Assembly: GCA_963693085.1 (NCBI GenBank)
Contig: OY856411.1
Span: 1,345,971,050-1,346,035,049, forward strand
Direction: 5' to 3'
DNA from: Alisma plantago-aquatica
Taxonomy: Eukaryota; Streptophyta; Magnoliopsida; Alismatales; Alismataceae
Length of the DNA stretch: 64,000 bases
Shown here: piece by piece, positions 34,738 to 45,963 of the stretch
Layout of the letters: every line of letters begins with the position of its first letter
Numbering within the stretch: position 1 is the first letter of the stretch
Translations under genes and position numbers: made by a program
Notes under the pieces: model-generated
What the model saw: only the letters and a program-made list of their open reading frames with translations
Told to the model about the DNA's origin: nothing
The model's database searches: none

Positions 34738-35743
34738 CGTTTGTAATATGTGAATTTGTTTTTAGAAGTATAATTTGTTGAAGGTATATTAAGGGATGTA
34801 AATTGGTTCTACGTATGATTTCAGTGTACATGTGCAAGCAATATGTTAATTAAAGGTGTCTGATAGTTGTAGTCATTCATACGAGTAATCCATCTTAGTA
34901 TTGTACAATTATGGTATGGTGATATGGGTTGAATAATTATGGAACAAATGAAGGGTTACCCTGAATAAGGTAGCCTTACCTATTCACTCATATGAATAGA
35001 AGGGATGATAACCATATTGTATTGATATGTAACCCTAATGAGGTATAGCTTGCTATACCTAGATTTAATATAACTAAGTGATGGAAATTGGGTATGAATA
35101 GTCCTTGAATGACTAATACAACCATGGAGTACTTTGTTACTGTTGTTGAAACCCTTGTATGCTATAACCCAGTGGTTACACCTTGAATTATGTGTGGGTT
35201 CATACTTGAGAATAATATGGAATGTGATGGTAATGCTTCACCTTATGCATCCATGATGCAATGGGAATGCCGTGAGTAGTATTGTACAATTGTTGTTGAA
35301 TCTAATCTTCCAACTCATGACTGCTTTGCTATTTGAGTACCACAATAGTAATATTCAAAACTACATAGTGAACTCTCTTTTGTGACTCAGAGGTAATATA
35401 AAATAATAGTACATATTGAGTTGTATGAATTGAGATGGTTGGATCAGATTATCAATGTTGAGGTAACACCTCAAGAGTATAAACAAACATTGAAATGGTT
35501 GTTTCTCTCTCTCTCTACTATGATTGATTTTGGTATAGAGAATTTGTTTGTTGTCATTGAGAACTATTTCAAACATGTTGTGATTAGAAAAGAAATGAAG
35601 GACTTAATGTTGAAAACTGCATTCAAGTATGAAATACAAGAATGTAATAACATGTAAGATTTCAGAAGCTTAAAATAAAGTTTGAATATACTTTGTTTGC
35701 ATATTTATCTTTTGGGGACGAAACTTTTTAAGGGGGTGAGAAT
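34738..35743 (+). repeat. Duplicated internal end and PPT (second copy)
   Basis: Repeats about 32,775-33,757, including the PPT motif, at an offset of 1,986 bp. Short frames here (35,361-35,576; 35,421-35,657) also occur in the first copy and have no domain. Confidence 0.75.
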
Positions 35744-38700
35744 TGTAATGACCACATTTGTACTTAATTGGTAAACTAGGGTTTACCTGAATGATTACAT
35801 GCTTGATTAGGTTGAACATCGTTTAGACTTGATTAATGATAGTAGATCAATTGTGATGTTTCAAATCTAAGAAGAAACTCTAACTATGATTTTAGTTTGA
35901 AGAATTAGGGTTTGAGAAATGTAAACCCTAATCGGAAAAAATTAGGGTTTTGATAGTACATGAATATGGAATTTGATCAAGATAGCAGTGTGGTAAATGA
36001 TTTTTCATATTTTATAAAAATTTTGTATTTAATTGAATTTTGGATATTATATGAGTAACTCAATCATGCATAATGGTGATAATTTGTAGAATATTTGAGT
36101 GTTTTTTGAATGTGGTTCTCGGTCAAACTATACTTCAACCAAAATGGTGACAGAGTGCTTTTTAGTAGTGTACTGTTTTATTTTTAATTATTTATTTCTA
36201 AATCCAAATGATATGAAATTTTAAATGAAGATCTCAAACTCAATCATAAACAACATATCAAATTTTCATAATTTTTTGATTCGTTTTGACCATATCAGTA
36301 GATGAATTACAATAATATTTTTATGACAGAAAATTTAGCTGGAATAAGAAAAAGTATAATGAGAGGTCAATGTGCAATTGACCCAAGTAACTCAATTACT
36401 CTATATGGTCAACCTAACACACTAGGAGCTCTCATAATTTGTGATTCAATCTAGATAAATGAAATCCTAGAGAGAGAGGGAGAGTTAGGGTTGGGGAGGA
36501 GAAAGTGATGGAGATGCTAACCTAGGGTTTTGCGGTCCAAGGAATGATGAAATCATGTAAGTTTAGCTTTTTTGCATAGCCTTTCATGGTGAATATTCTC
36601 TCACATGTAAAGATTCTATCCCTCCTCTGATTTGATCTAAAATGGTGTCAAAACTTTCCCTTTTCTCACTCTTTCTTCATAATCCCTCATTTCTAAGGTT
36701 TCTGATTTGAAAGGAAGAAGAATCGGGTGAATTGCTAGGGATTTGATATGAGATCAAGATTTTTAGGGATGAGATTCGTTTTTAAGGTGTTTTCACACCT
36801 TAGGGTGAGTGGCAACTTCCTTTAAACAGTATATTGCACGACAATTGGTTAAACCATCCATGATCCTTAATTGCTTAGTATGCGACTACAAACCCTGAAT
36901 TGTCTGTTTGGTCTAAGTTGTTGCAAAATGATATGAAATGGATTCTTCCTCTCTTTGCTTGAATTTCAGATGATGAATTCATATTAGAAATGTATACAAT
37001 ACATTCTAATGAGAATTCCCTAAGTATTCACAAAGTTTATAAGAGTAAACTGAAATATAGGGAATTTGTGTGTGACTGAAATTGATGTATAATTAAATAG
37101 AGAAATTTGTTTATCTGGATCCCCTTGGTTATGAATGATTATTTATCTAAATGCATTGTACATATATGTCAGATACTATTTTGGATTTCATGTGATGTGA
37201 ATAGTGTTTTCTTGATATCTTTGTAAAGAGGGTGAAGCCCTATATGAGTGGAAAGTTGGAAATTTGTAAAAAATATGGTGAAATCCATTTGAAGTGTTTT
37301 TCTTGGCATCATAGACTCTATTAATGCAATGTTATCCTTGATTCATAATATCTCAATGAATGGAATGGAAAACCCTAATTTATCTCAATTCGAGGGTTTC
37401 ATACATATGTTGATTGTATATGATGTGTTTAAAGCAATATGTATTTAGTGGATGTTTATGACATATTAAATCATTATGTGAGCCATGTGATAAGTGAATG
37501 AGGTAAATTAAACCCTAAGGATAGGGTTTTCAATGAATTAAGCATTTTTATTACCATGTTATCAGTATGAGATGTGCAACCCAAGATTTGGGTCAATGTG
37601 CACGTTTTCCAAGAAAGCGCAATTAATTTATGGGTGCAAATGACAATTACTCATATGCCAAGTAATTAGCTCTTATCAGTATATTAAGATGTTTAATTGC
37701 ATGATTCTAGTGTATAAGTGCCAAATGGACATGCATTATGTTTATTTAAGTATTTCAGTCTCGCTGCATGTATAGTATGTTGATTTCCTAGTATATTACA
37801 GTGTTTGAATATACTGCTCTACCAAGTTAAGGATAATATACATGTTGTATTATAAACTTCTAATAAATACACACAGTACCATAGATATACCATAGTCAAG
37901 TATAAGTAAGGTAAAAGATACAATATAGTAAGAGCTTTCCAAGAAAAATAAAATAATAGACTTAAGAGCGCTGAACACCGTAGATTCCCTACGGATGTCT
38001 GCACTGTTGGGAGGAAACGATCCACCCTGGCAGCAACCAGTATACGGGGATCGGATTGCACCCACAGAGTGTGTGGGGAGATGAAGCCCTTGAGGAAGTC
38101 TCCTAAGAGAAGATAGGTTACCCAACATGAACCGGAGATCTCGGTTTTAACCCAAAGGTACCCACAGAGCGTACCAAGATGAGGCCCACAGAGCGTCTCA
38201 GACCCTCCGCCTGTGTACTCAGCCTAGAAGGAGAGGTCCAGTTAAATGCCAGATGTTTAGCCACCTTAGTCAGACATGACGGTTCGAGTCAAGCAGACCC
38301 GGATTCAGTTCTAGGCTTAGCTTCCCGAGTTTTAAGCTAAGTCTTGTACGGTGAGATCGTAGTTCGTTACGAGACTTCATACGTAGAGTACACTGCATAT
38401 GATCAGCGCATAAGATAAAATATGTTCATATAGGTTTAAAGAGTTTCTTATAAGTAAGAAAGTCTAAGAAAGATTAGAGTACAGTTTCCAATCAATTATT
38501 CTTTGTATGTTTCTAAATTATTAGTTCTTATTTAAATTAATCAAGCATGCTCATATATTGATTTACTCTTGTTGATATCTAGAGTATCATGCCATATTTA
38601 TGATTGTCAATGATCAATCTCTTTAAAGCTTACTTTTGCTATAATTGATATCAGTTGCTTAAAAGTATATATGTAATTATATCAGTGCTTTAGACTATTT

Positions 38701-39171
38701 CTTTGAAGTACTCATTCACTGAGCGAGTAGGCTCACCCCTCTACTCACAAATTTTAGGTAAACCATGTGGACTTGTAGAAGGTCAAAGCATTTGCGTAGA
38801 TCTACCACATGAGTTAAGTATGAGATTAGTTAAGTTCAGTCGGTCCCTGTCACTCTAGATCCTAGTATAGATGTGAGAGTGTTGTAAGTAATGTGTTGTA
38901 TCTTTGTTTCCTTAATAAGAGAGAATGTATATGATTATCATGTCGTATGTACCTGAGAATGAATGTATGGATTTGTAACATCTATGTTGAGATCATATTA
39001 AAGAAATCAATGTTTAGATTCCCTTGTAAAGTTAGTTTATGTGGTTCAATGCGAGAAAGCAAAGAGTTTGAAAAAGAAGAAAAAGTTAAGGGTGATCTTT
39101 GTATTACATTAAATCCTCAATTTATGCCCTAATCTCATGATTAGTGGTAATTGTGAGATTGGAGTGTCACA
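35744..39171 (+). repeat. LARD-like element 3' LTR (3,428 bp)
   Basis: The longest LTR copy, probably closest to the original length since it includes the 1.06-kb stretch missing from the 5' LTR. It ends GAGTGTCACA and is followed by TGCTA. Confidence 0.75.
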
Positions 39172-39665
39172 TGCTAGGTCATCCATCTCAACCCAAAACC
39201 ACCCTAGACTATATAGGTCATGACCCTACACCCTAGAGGAGGTTTCTCGGCCATGACACCCTCCAAAATAGACCTAGGTCACGACCCATGGTCAAAACAG
39301 CCCAACATACTTCATGGGTCGAGACATCCAACATGCATGGAAACCCTATTCACCCTTAAGGTGTAAACTCCTCAACTAGAGCTCAAATAAGGCACCCTCC
39401 TCTTTCTCTATCCTGTAGATGATGTCAAGGAAAAGAAGGAACATTCTAGAGGTGGTAAATTGCACATCAATCCCCTGCATTGGGTAAATTGCAATTTGCA
39501 CAAAACTAACACAGAAAGCACACACAACATCCAAACAAGCTCAAACTTGAAACATAAGCTCTCCACAAACCATAATTACATATCAAAGGATTAGATCTAG
39601 GTTCTACGACAAGATTAAGCCAAAGCAAACAAGTTTACCCCAAAACTTGGGTTAGGGTCCTTACA
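39172..39665 (-). repeat. LTR1 of the gag-only chain, second part
   Basis: Resumes LTR homology (matching 45,080 and 62,058 onward) and ends GGTCCTTACA. It contains the U3 words GGTCATGACCC, TCTCGGCCATGAC and GGTCGAGAC. Just before the inserted element LTR1 also lacks about 50 bp found in LTR2 (CTATCTAGG...GAGAACA). Confidence 0.7.
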
Positions 39666-41202
39666 AGCCATAAACCCCTAACAAGGATTTTGCCCCCAAA
39701 ATCCAAAGCGAAAAGAGACGGGTACTACTTCTACTTCTCTATCTCAAGCCCCTACTAAGGTCAACCCAAAACAAATAGAAAATAGATGCAGACATATCAG
39801 AATGAAACAACTTCATCCGACTTGTCTCAACTCAAGGGTTGACCTCTCCCTCAGGCTGACTCAAGGCATAAAGTTAACTCGTCACATGTTATTGTCCTCG
39901 TCCTCCATTGGCCTATTTAGAGGAACCAACCTGCGACACCTATTTACATCCTCATCACCCACGATTGTTGAACTGCTATATCTGCTAGACCTGTTGGCTC
40001 TGCCTTGATTGTTGGGTCACCTCATCATCTTTCACAGGGCAAAATGATCTAATATGCCCAACCTATCAACACTTATAGAACATCTTGTTATCATACCAAG
40101 GCCTAGGTAGCCCTATCACAGACACTGAGGTAGCACTCTGGGATTTTATAAGATCAAATTAACGACTCTTGCTCTTACTAGGTGACCACTGCAAGGGTGT
40201 ACTAGACCACTGATGTGTTGGTTGTGCTAACAGCCTAGGCTCCTTAAAGCTAATGGTGACCGTCCCTGGTACTCAGTAGGCCTCTTCTTGGCACTCTTCT
40301 CTTTCTTCTCAACCACATACCTCTCTATCCTTCAAACTAACTCCACAAATGTAGAAAAATGCTCTCTGTTCTCTAGGGCTGCTATTGGCATTGTCAACTC
40401 TGCAATCAACCATTTCTCATAGCGTTCAATCCTCTCCTATTCTATAGCGGCCGTGTGAGGACAGAATGTCAACAACTCCATAAACTTGCTTCATACTCAT
40501 TGATCATAATGGATCCTTGTCAGATCCTCTCAAAATGATTAATATTCTCATCAAGGTATGTCTGAGGGAAGTACCGACTAATGAACTCACATCGGAATTC
40601 CTCATAACCAATCACAACACCTGGCCTCTTTTCCTCCTCTATGGCCCACTAATGTCAAACACTCCCCTTCGAAAAGTATATTGCATGCTTCATCTTATAA
40701 GCCTCTAGGATACTTAGGATCTTGAAGGCTTTCTCTATCTCCATTAGCCAAAGATCTACATCCGCTGGATCCACCATACCCGCATATTCTACTACTCTAA
40801 CTTGCCTCAATCACTTAAATGTCTTCCCCGAGATCGAAGATTCCACATTGGGGACTACTGCTCTCGCTTAAGGAATGGGCATTATGTCCTCCATATGTGT
40901 AGCCATAAACTATCCAAACATGGACTAAAAAGCAAGATTGGCCACCACTATAGGGTCTATCTAGGACATCTTAGGTGCTCTCTCCTCATCAACATGCCTC
41001 CTTGCACCCCCACCTGGTGTAGCAACACCACTCTCTACAACATGTTCTTCATGTTCTCTAGTCATGTTTTCAACTCTTCTTCCTTTTTTTCATAGACAGA
41101 AGTCACAATAAGACAGATTGGAGGACACTAAAATAGACACAATCCCTAGTCCTAAGTTTCTGTAGACTCAGTGAGCCTAAAGCTATGATACCAAACAAAC
41201 GG
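39666..41202 (-). pseudogene. Gag of the gag-only element, internal copy A (complete length)
   Basis: Complete internal region. A PBS complement is at 41,181-41,196 (minus strand TTTGGTATCATAGCT). Gag probably begins at the ATG at 41,065 (MTREHEEHVVESGV). Decayed Retrotrans_gag follows: DPADVDLWLMEIEKAFKIL near 40,740, YEEFRCEFISRYF near 40,590, YEASLW near 40,490. A zinc knuckle near 40,080 reads F-YKC-stops-VGHIRSFCP, with its first cysteine lost and two stops inside. The PPT side (GGGGGCAAAATCCTTGTTAG) adjoins LTR1. At least ten stops or shifts are present. Confidence 0.7.
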
Positions 41203-42204
41203 TGACATTTGTTGCCACACAAAGCGAGATTACTCACAACTAAGTGTGAAACAATACTAAACAAGTGGATTAATGAAAAGCATTAAAAATAAAAACCAAT
41301 TATAGAAGGCACCTACATTAGAAAACATGTTACATAAAGATCCATAACCTGCCATCTTTATCATATATCTCATAAAATGTCATGCTTACAACATGTTCCA
41401 TAGACACACCTATTACACATGATATCTATTTCACTTGCATATACATACACATAAACCAACTATATACAATAAAAGGGAACATAAGCCAAGAAATCGTATC
41501 GATAGCTCAACAACAAAACACACCAAACTACTCCCAAGACCCGAGTGTACATGGACGACTCTAAGACTCTAACACCAAAAGACCAACAAGCAGTACACTC
41601 AACCTTATCAACTACTGATCCTTTTGTTGCTCCTCCTCATCTTCACGATCACTACCATGTCATGCATGACCACCAAAATTATGTGGAAACCCACGGGGTG
41701 AGACTAAACGTCCCAGCGAGATATATAACTCGCCGCCAACACTATTCAAGCATAGATAAAGATGTATAAAGAATAGAGGTAAAGCTACAACTATGTTAAG
41801 TAGATCCAATTTCTGATATAAGCAGTAAAGTTATCATCATCCAAGCAGATCAGGTAGCTATAACAGATCATATAATCATTCCTAATCATCATAAGCAATT
41901 GCAATTTGATTGTACAACATCTTATCATCAATAAAGGAATATAAGGAACATGTATGTCCACTACCAACTATATTATACAAAAGAAAGTAAGGACTCATCC
42001 AATGTTTTCATATTTGAACCTAAGCAAGATACTACATGGCTGATAACGTATTTTATTATGCCCTGAGCATTTGAGTCATACCACCCAAATCCATCCGACC
42101 ACTGCTAAGTTGAAATTGGTGCCATACAAGGTCAATGGAAGAGCCAGAAAGCATGACCTCTCCAACACCTCCCGGTCATGACGAGAGTAACATCATAGAG
42201 ACAT

Positions 42205-42403
42205 GTCACTCAACTGCACAAGTGACTCATAGTCAACATAAGGATCACCTCACGCATGGCCATCCACATATATCAACACCTAGCCCACCTTGGTACAGGT
42301 AACGACGTTAGAAGAACAGGCTCACGCATGGCCGTTCTAACAAGGAGTGGTCAATGCATGGCCATCCATATCACAATGAGATCTGCTCAAGCATGGCCAT
42401 CTC
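42205..42403 (-). other. Hairpin series with shared CTCACGCATGGCC core (LTR2)
   Basis: Four copies of the core CTCACGCATGGCC or a variant (42,249; 42,321; 42,351; 42,386) are each bracketed by a different pair of complementary arms. The arms are GGAT/ATCC (42,242-42,245, 42,262-42,265), GTTAGAAGAAC/GTTCTAAC (42,307-42,317, 42,334-42,341), GGAGTGG/CCATCC (42,344-42,350, 42,362-42,367) and GAGAT/ATCTC (42,378-42,382, 42,399-42,403). A perfect 6-bp stem, GTCACT/AGTGAC, precedes them (42,205-42,226). The function is unknown. The position in the element's RNA leader is compatible with a structural role. Confidence 0.6.
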
Positions 42404-44792
42404 ACACAACCTGAAATTAAGGATGCAAGGGGATACTCGACTTGCACCCCACATATTCATAAACATCCACTCCAAGTAAAACTTGTTTCACCAATCCAAC
42501 AATTAAGTATGATACTAAAAAGGATATATGGCAAAAGGAAAAACTATGTGATTAAGGTTCCACTTGATTAGCTAGCCAATTGGGTGACTTTTAGCATCAA
42601 TCAAGTTACAACCTATAAAGTCATAACAAATTTTATAATGATAAGGGCATAGCACACTTACAACGGATGTAAACATATAGGATGTGAGCTTGTCACACTA
42701 TCACCACATAATGTATGTATTATTTCCATTCATGATACCATCACCACTGTTACACAACCTCTAAAGGCTATAACCAATGTCACATCACTATAGGATATCA
42801 ATTCCTTAATCACAGTACTAGAGGGCACCACTTCACAATAGGCATCAGGTCATCACCAGGTCATAGGACCCATTTACATCATTCTTGTTACAAGTATTTC
42901 AACATGCCTCATAAAGGCCCATTTAACCTGTGTCACAACATACTCATCATAGAATACACTAGACATGATATTCAAGTTCATATCACCTGCATGGTCGGAA
43001 GTTGATAAATAAGAGAGAGGAAACATCCTAAATCCATGTTTCATGTCATTATCTCCACATGCCTTAATTATTCATAACCATCACCATAGCATACTCAAGC
43101 AAGGGCATGCATTCAACCTGCACGGTTAGAGGTTCACAACAAGAGAGAGAAATCATCATAACATATTAGTTGTTCCAAGAAAGAGAAGCAACATGTCACA
43201 TCACCCATCATTAGGGTTAGGGTTTTCCAACCATATCCAATTAAGGTTTTGAAGTCACAACCAACCACCCTATACTAGGTACATCACCTCCCACTATCTT
43301 GCAGTTTATTAGGGTTAAGGAACATCATTAGAGTTGATTATACATTATTCCAAATATTACTGTACATGTCTTATGTATCACTCATACAAGAGTATCATTA
43401 GGTGTCCAAGCATATACCTCTCAACTACTTGCCCTCAAAATATGTTGACCACATAAGCAACTAGGTTGTGACCATTCAACCAAGTCCATGACACAACCAT
43501 GACACCTATGTGTCTCGATCACTCACACCATTAGGTCATGACCTCCACCACCCAGATCATGTCGCACCCATGACATCTAGGATTAGGGTTTCTAACCACC
43601 ACAAGTGTCTCTGCCAAAGGGTGCCTCGACCAACAGATGTCTCGACCTCAATCTAGTAGCATGTCACGACCAAGCACCCTGTCGTGACCACTCTCATGGG
43701 ATTTGTCATGACCAACACTAAGGCAGGGTCAAGTCCCAAAAGATAAAGCAACCACTTCACCAAACATGTGTCAACATGGCCATCAATACTCAAGTGTCAC
43801 GACCTCCATCAACACTAGGTCCAACACATCAAGAGGGAAGCATATTGCCCAATATGAACTATGGTCACGACCAACATGGGGTAGCTATCTCAACCACATC
43901 AAGGGATGATGTCAAAGTCTCAAAATAGAAATAAAACTAACGGAAAACCATGATCAACATGAAGGAAAAGGCTCATGCAAAATGATCACCATAAACCCTA
44001 GGTCAGACATCATGATACCACATGGAAGGATCTCATCTAAGAGAAGGGAAACCATGAATAAGGTACCTAAAATAGAACCTAAACTTCCCTTAACTTCTAG
44101 GTACATGAACATCATGCACGTGAGAAAAACTAAGGTTAAAGGTTACAGGAAGATCACTATAACACCACAATCATCAAAATTAGGTAAGTGAAATTAGGGT
44201 TTAAAATTTCATCAAAACCAAGCAAGATAATCACTATCAAACAAGTTCTATAGATTATCATCATCTAATATCATGTTAGAGAAACATTTTAAAGAGAGAA
44301 TGCAGTAGCTTGCATGTATGAAAGTGTGTAAGTAATAGAGAGGACAAAGATTTATATAACCCACCTTAAGATGATCACCACCAAGAGCTCCAAACTCCAA
44401 GATCAAGAGCCCCAAGCACACGATCCAGGGGTTGAAGTAAGATTCACCAAAAGCTCCACACACAGCCACACGAGCACCTCAAGAAGGAGAAGACACCAAG
44501 ATCAAAGCTAACCCAAAGAATGAAGCAAAGAATCTCTTGGCCAGACTAAAAGAGAAAGGGGTGGAAAGAGACGAAGATGAAGGTAGGAGATTAAAGGAAC
44601 CTCAACTTAGAATACAATCACTTACCAAGGATGGAATATGAGATCGTACCACCACCACCACCACATGCAAGAGGAAATTGATCCTCTAAGCTCCAAGTAC
44701 GAACCTCCTTGCTCCACCAAGCACCAATAACAAGCAAAGGAGGATGAATAATATAGATGGCTGAAAGGGTTGCAAACAAGGAAAGATAAGGG

Positions 44793-44800
44793 TTTATATA
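44793..44800 (-). promoter_or_regulatory. LTR2 TATA box
   Basis: TATATAAA on the minus strand; aligned sites are at 27,670-27,677 (LTR1) and 61,773-61,780 (LTR3). Confidence 0.5.
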
Positions 44801-45564
44801 GATAAAGGATGAGAGAGAGTGAAAGGGTGAGGTGTCAACACACCAAGGGACCCAAGGGACACTTGTCCTTATAAAAGATCAGCATGCATCGACATGCAAC
44901 CATTTAAACATGACATGCAAGACTTGGTGATACATCTAGGTAGTGTCTCGACCACCATGTCATCCCCCATGGTTGTAGTCGTGGCCATCGTAGGATGCAC
45001 CTCCCATGGTCACGACACCACTATCTAGGTCAAGACAAGGTACGACCATCAACCCTAGATGAAGAGAACACATGATAGGTCATCCATCTTGACATAAAAC
45101 CACCCTATATTGTCTAGGTCATGACCCTAAACTCTATAGGAGGTGTCCCTACTGCAACACCCTCCAAAATAGACCTAGGTCATGACCAATGTTCGAGACA
45201 ACCGAACATACTTCATGGGTCAAGTCATCCAACAAGCATGGAAACCCTAATCACCCTTAAGGTGTCAACTCCTCAACCAGAGCTCAAATAAGGCACCCTC
45301 CTCTTTATCTCTCCACTAGATGATGTCAAGGAAGATAAGGAACACTCTAGAGGTAGTAAATTGCATCAACCCCCTACATTGGGTTAATTTCAATTTGCAT
45401 CAAAACTAGCACGGAAAGCACACAACATCCAAACAAGCTCAAACTTGAAACTTAAGCTCTCCACAAACCCTAATTATATCTCAAAGAATTAGATCTAGGT
45501 TCTAATCAGAAGATTAAGCCAAAGCAAATAGGGTTACCCCAAAACCTGGGTCATGGTCCTTACA

Positions 45565-45963
45565 AGCCATAAACCCCTAACCAGGATTTTGCCCGTGAAA
45601 TCCAAAGAAAAAAGAGACGGGTACTACTTCCACATCTCTATATCAAGCCCATACTAAGTTCAACCCAAAATAAACATAAAACAGATGCACATATCAGAAT
45701 GAAACAACTTCATCTGACCTGTCTCAACTCGAGGGTTGACCTCTCTATTAGGCTGACTCAAGGCATAAAGTCAAGTCGTTGCTTGTTGTCATCCTCATCC
45801 CCCATTGGCTTTTCTGGAGGAACTAACTTGTACGCCTGTTCACCTCCTCATCCCCCACCACTACTAAACTACTATCTCTACTAGCCATGTTGGCTCTACC
45901 TTGACTATTGGGTCACCTCATCATATTTCATAGGACAAAATGAACTAGTATTCCCAACTTGTC
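45565..45963 (-). pseudogene. Gag-only internal copy B, gag 3' end and PPT side
   Basis: Begins next to LTR2 with the PPT-side motif (minus strand GGGCAAAATCCTGGTTAGGGG). Then comes the gag C-terminal sequence up to the zinc knuckle second half (VGNTSSFCPM, where the usual histidine is asparagine). The chromovirus insertion cuts it at 45,963; the rest resumes at 57,051. Confidence 0.65.
45959..45963. repeat. TSD of the chromovirus, left (TTGTC)
   Basis: TTGTC here and at 57,046-57,050, identical. Confidence 0.9.

Larger units (their letters stand above)
27905..39171 (+). mobile_element. LARD-like non-coding LTR retrotransposon with internal duplication
   Basis: LTRs start TGTAATG(G/A)CCACATTTG and end GAGTGTCACA. 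A PBS-like site (TTGGTAAGAGAGCC) follows the 5' LTR, and the PPT motif TTTTTAAGGGGGTGAGAAT precedes each downstream LTR start. The 3.5-kb internal region has no frame with a retroelement domain, so any replication would depend on proteins from another element. A 1,986-bp unit made of the internal 3' end plus the first 980 bp of the LTR is tandemly duplicated. The element sits inside LTR1 of the gag-only chain. Confidence 0.8.
41203..45564 (-). repeat. LTR2 of the gag-only chain (4,362 bp)
   Basis: Starts TGACATTTGTTGCC, ends TCATGGTCCTTACA. A minus-strand TATA box (TATATAAA) is at 44,793-44,800, with a second TATA-like site near 44,352. Promoter-side words GGTCATGACC, GTCTCGACC and GTCACGAC recur at 44,945-45,240 and again downstream at 43,440-43,900. 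A four-unit hairpin series lies at 42,242-42,403. Transcription from the TATA would give an RNA leader of about 3.5 kb before the PBS. The plus-strand frame at 43,982-44,191 recurs in the other LTRs but has no domain. Confidence 0.75.

Noticed and set aside
42205..42403. Repeated core considered as a CRISPR-like or tandem satellite array
   Set aside because: Plant retrotransposon context, irregular spacing, and unit-specific complementary arms rather than spacers of fixed length.
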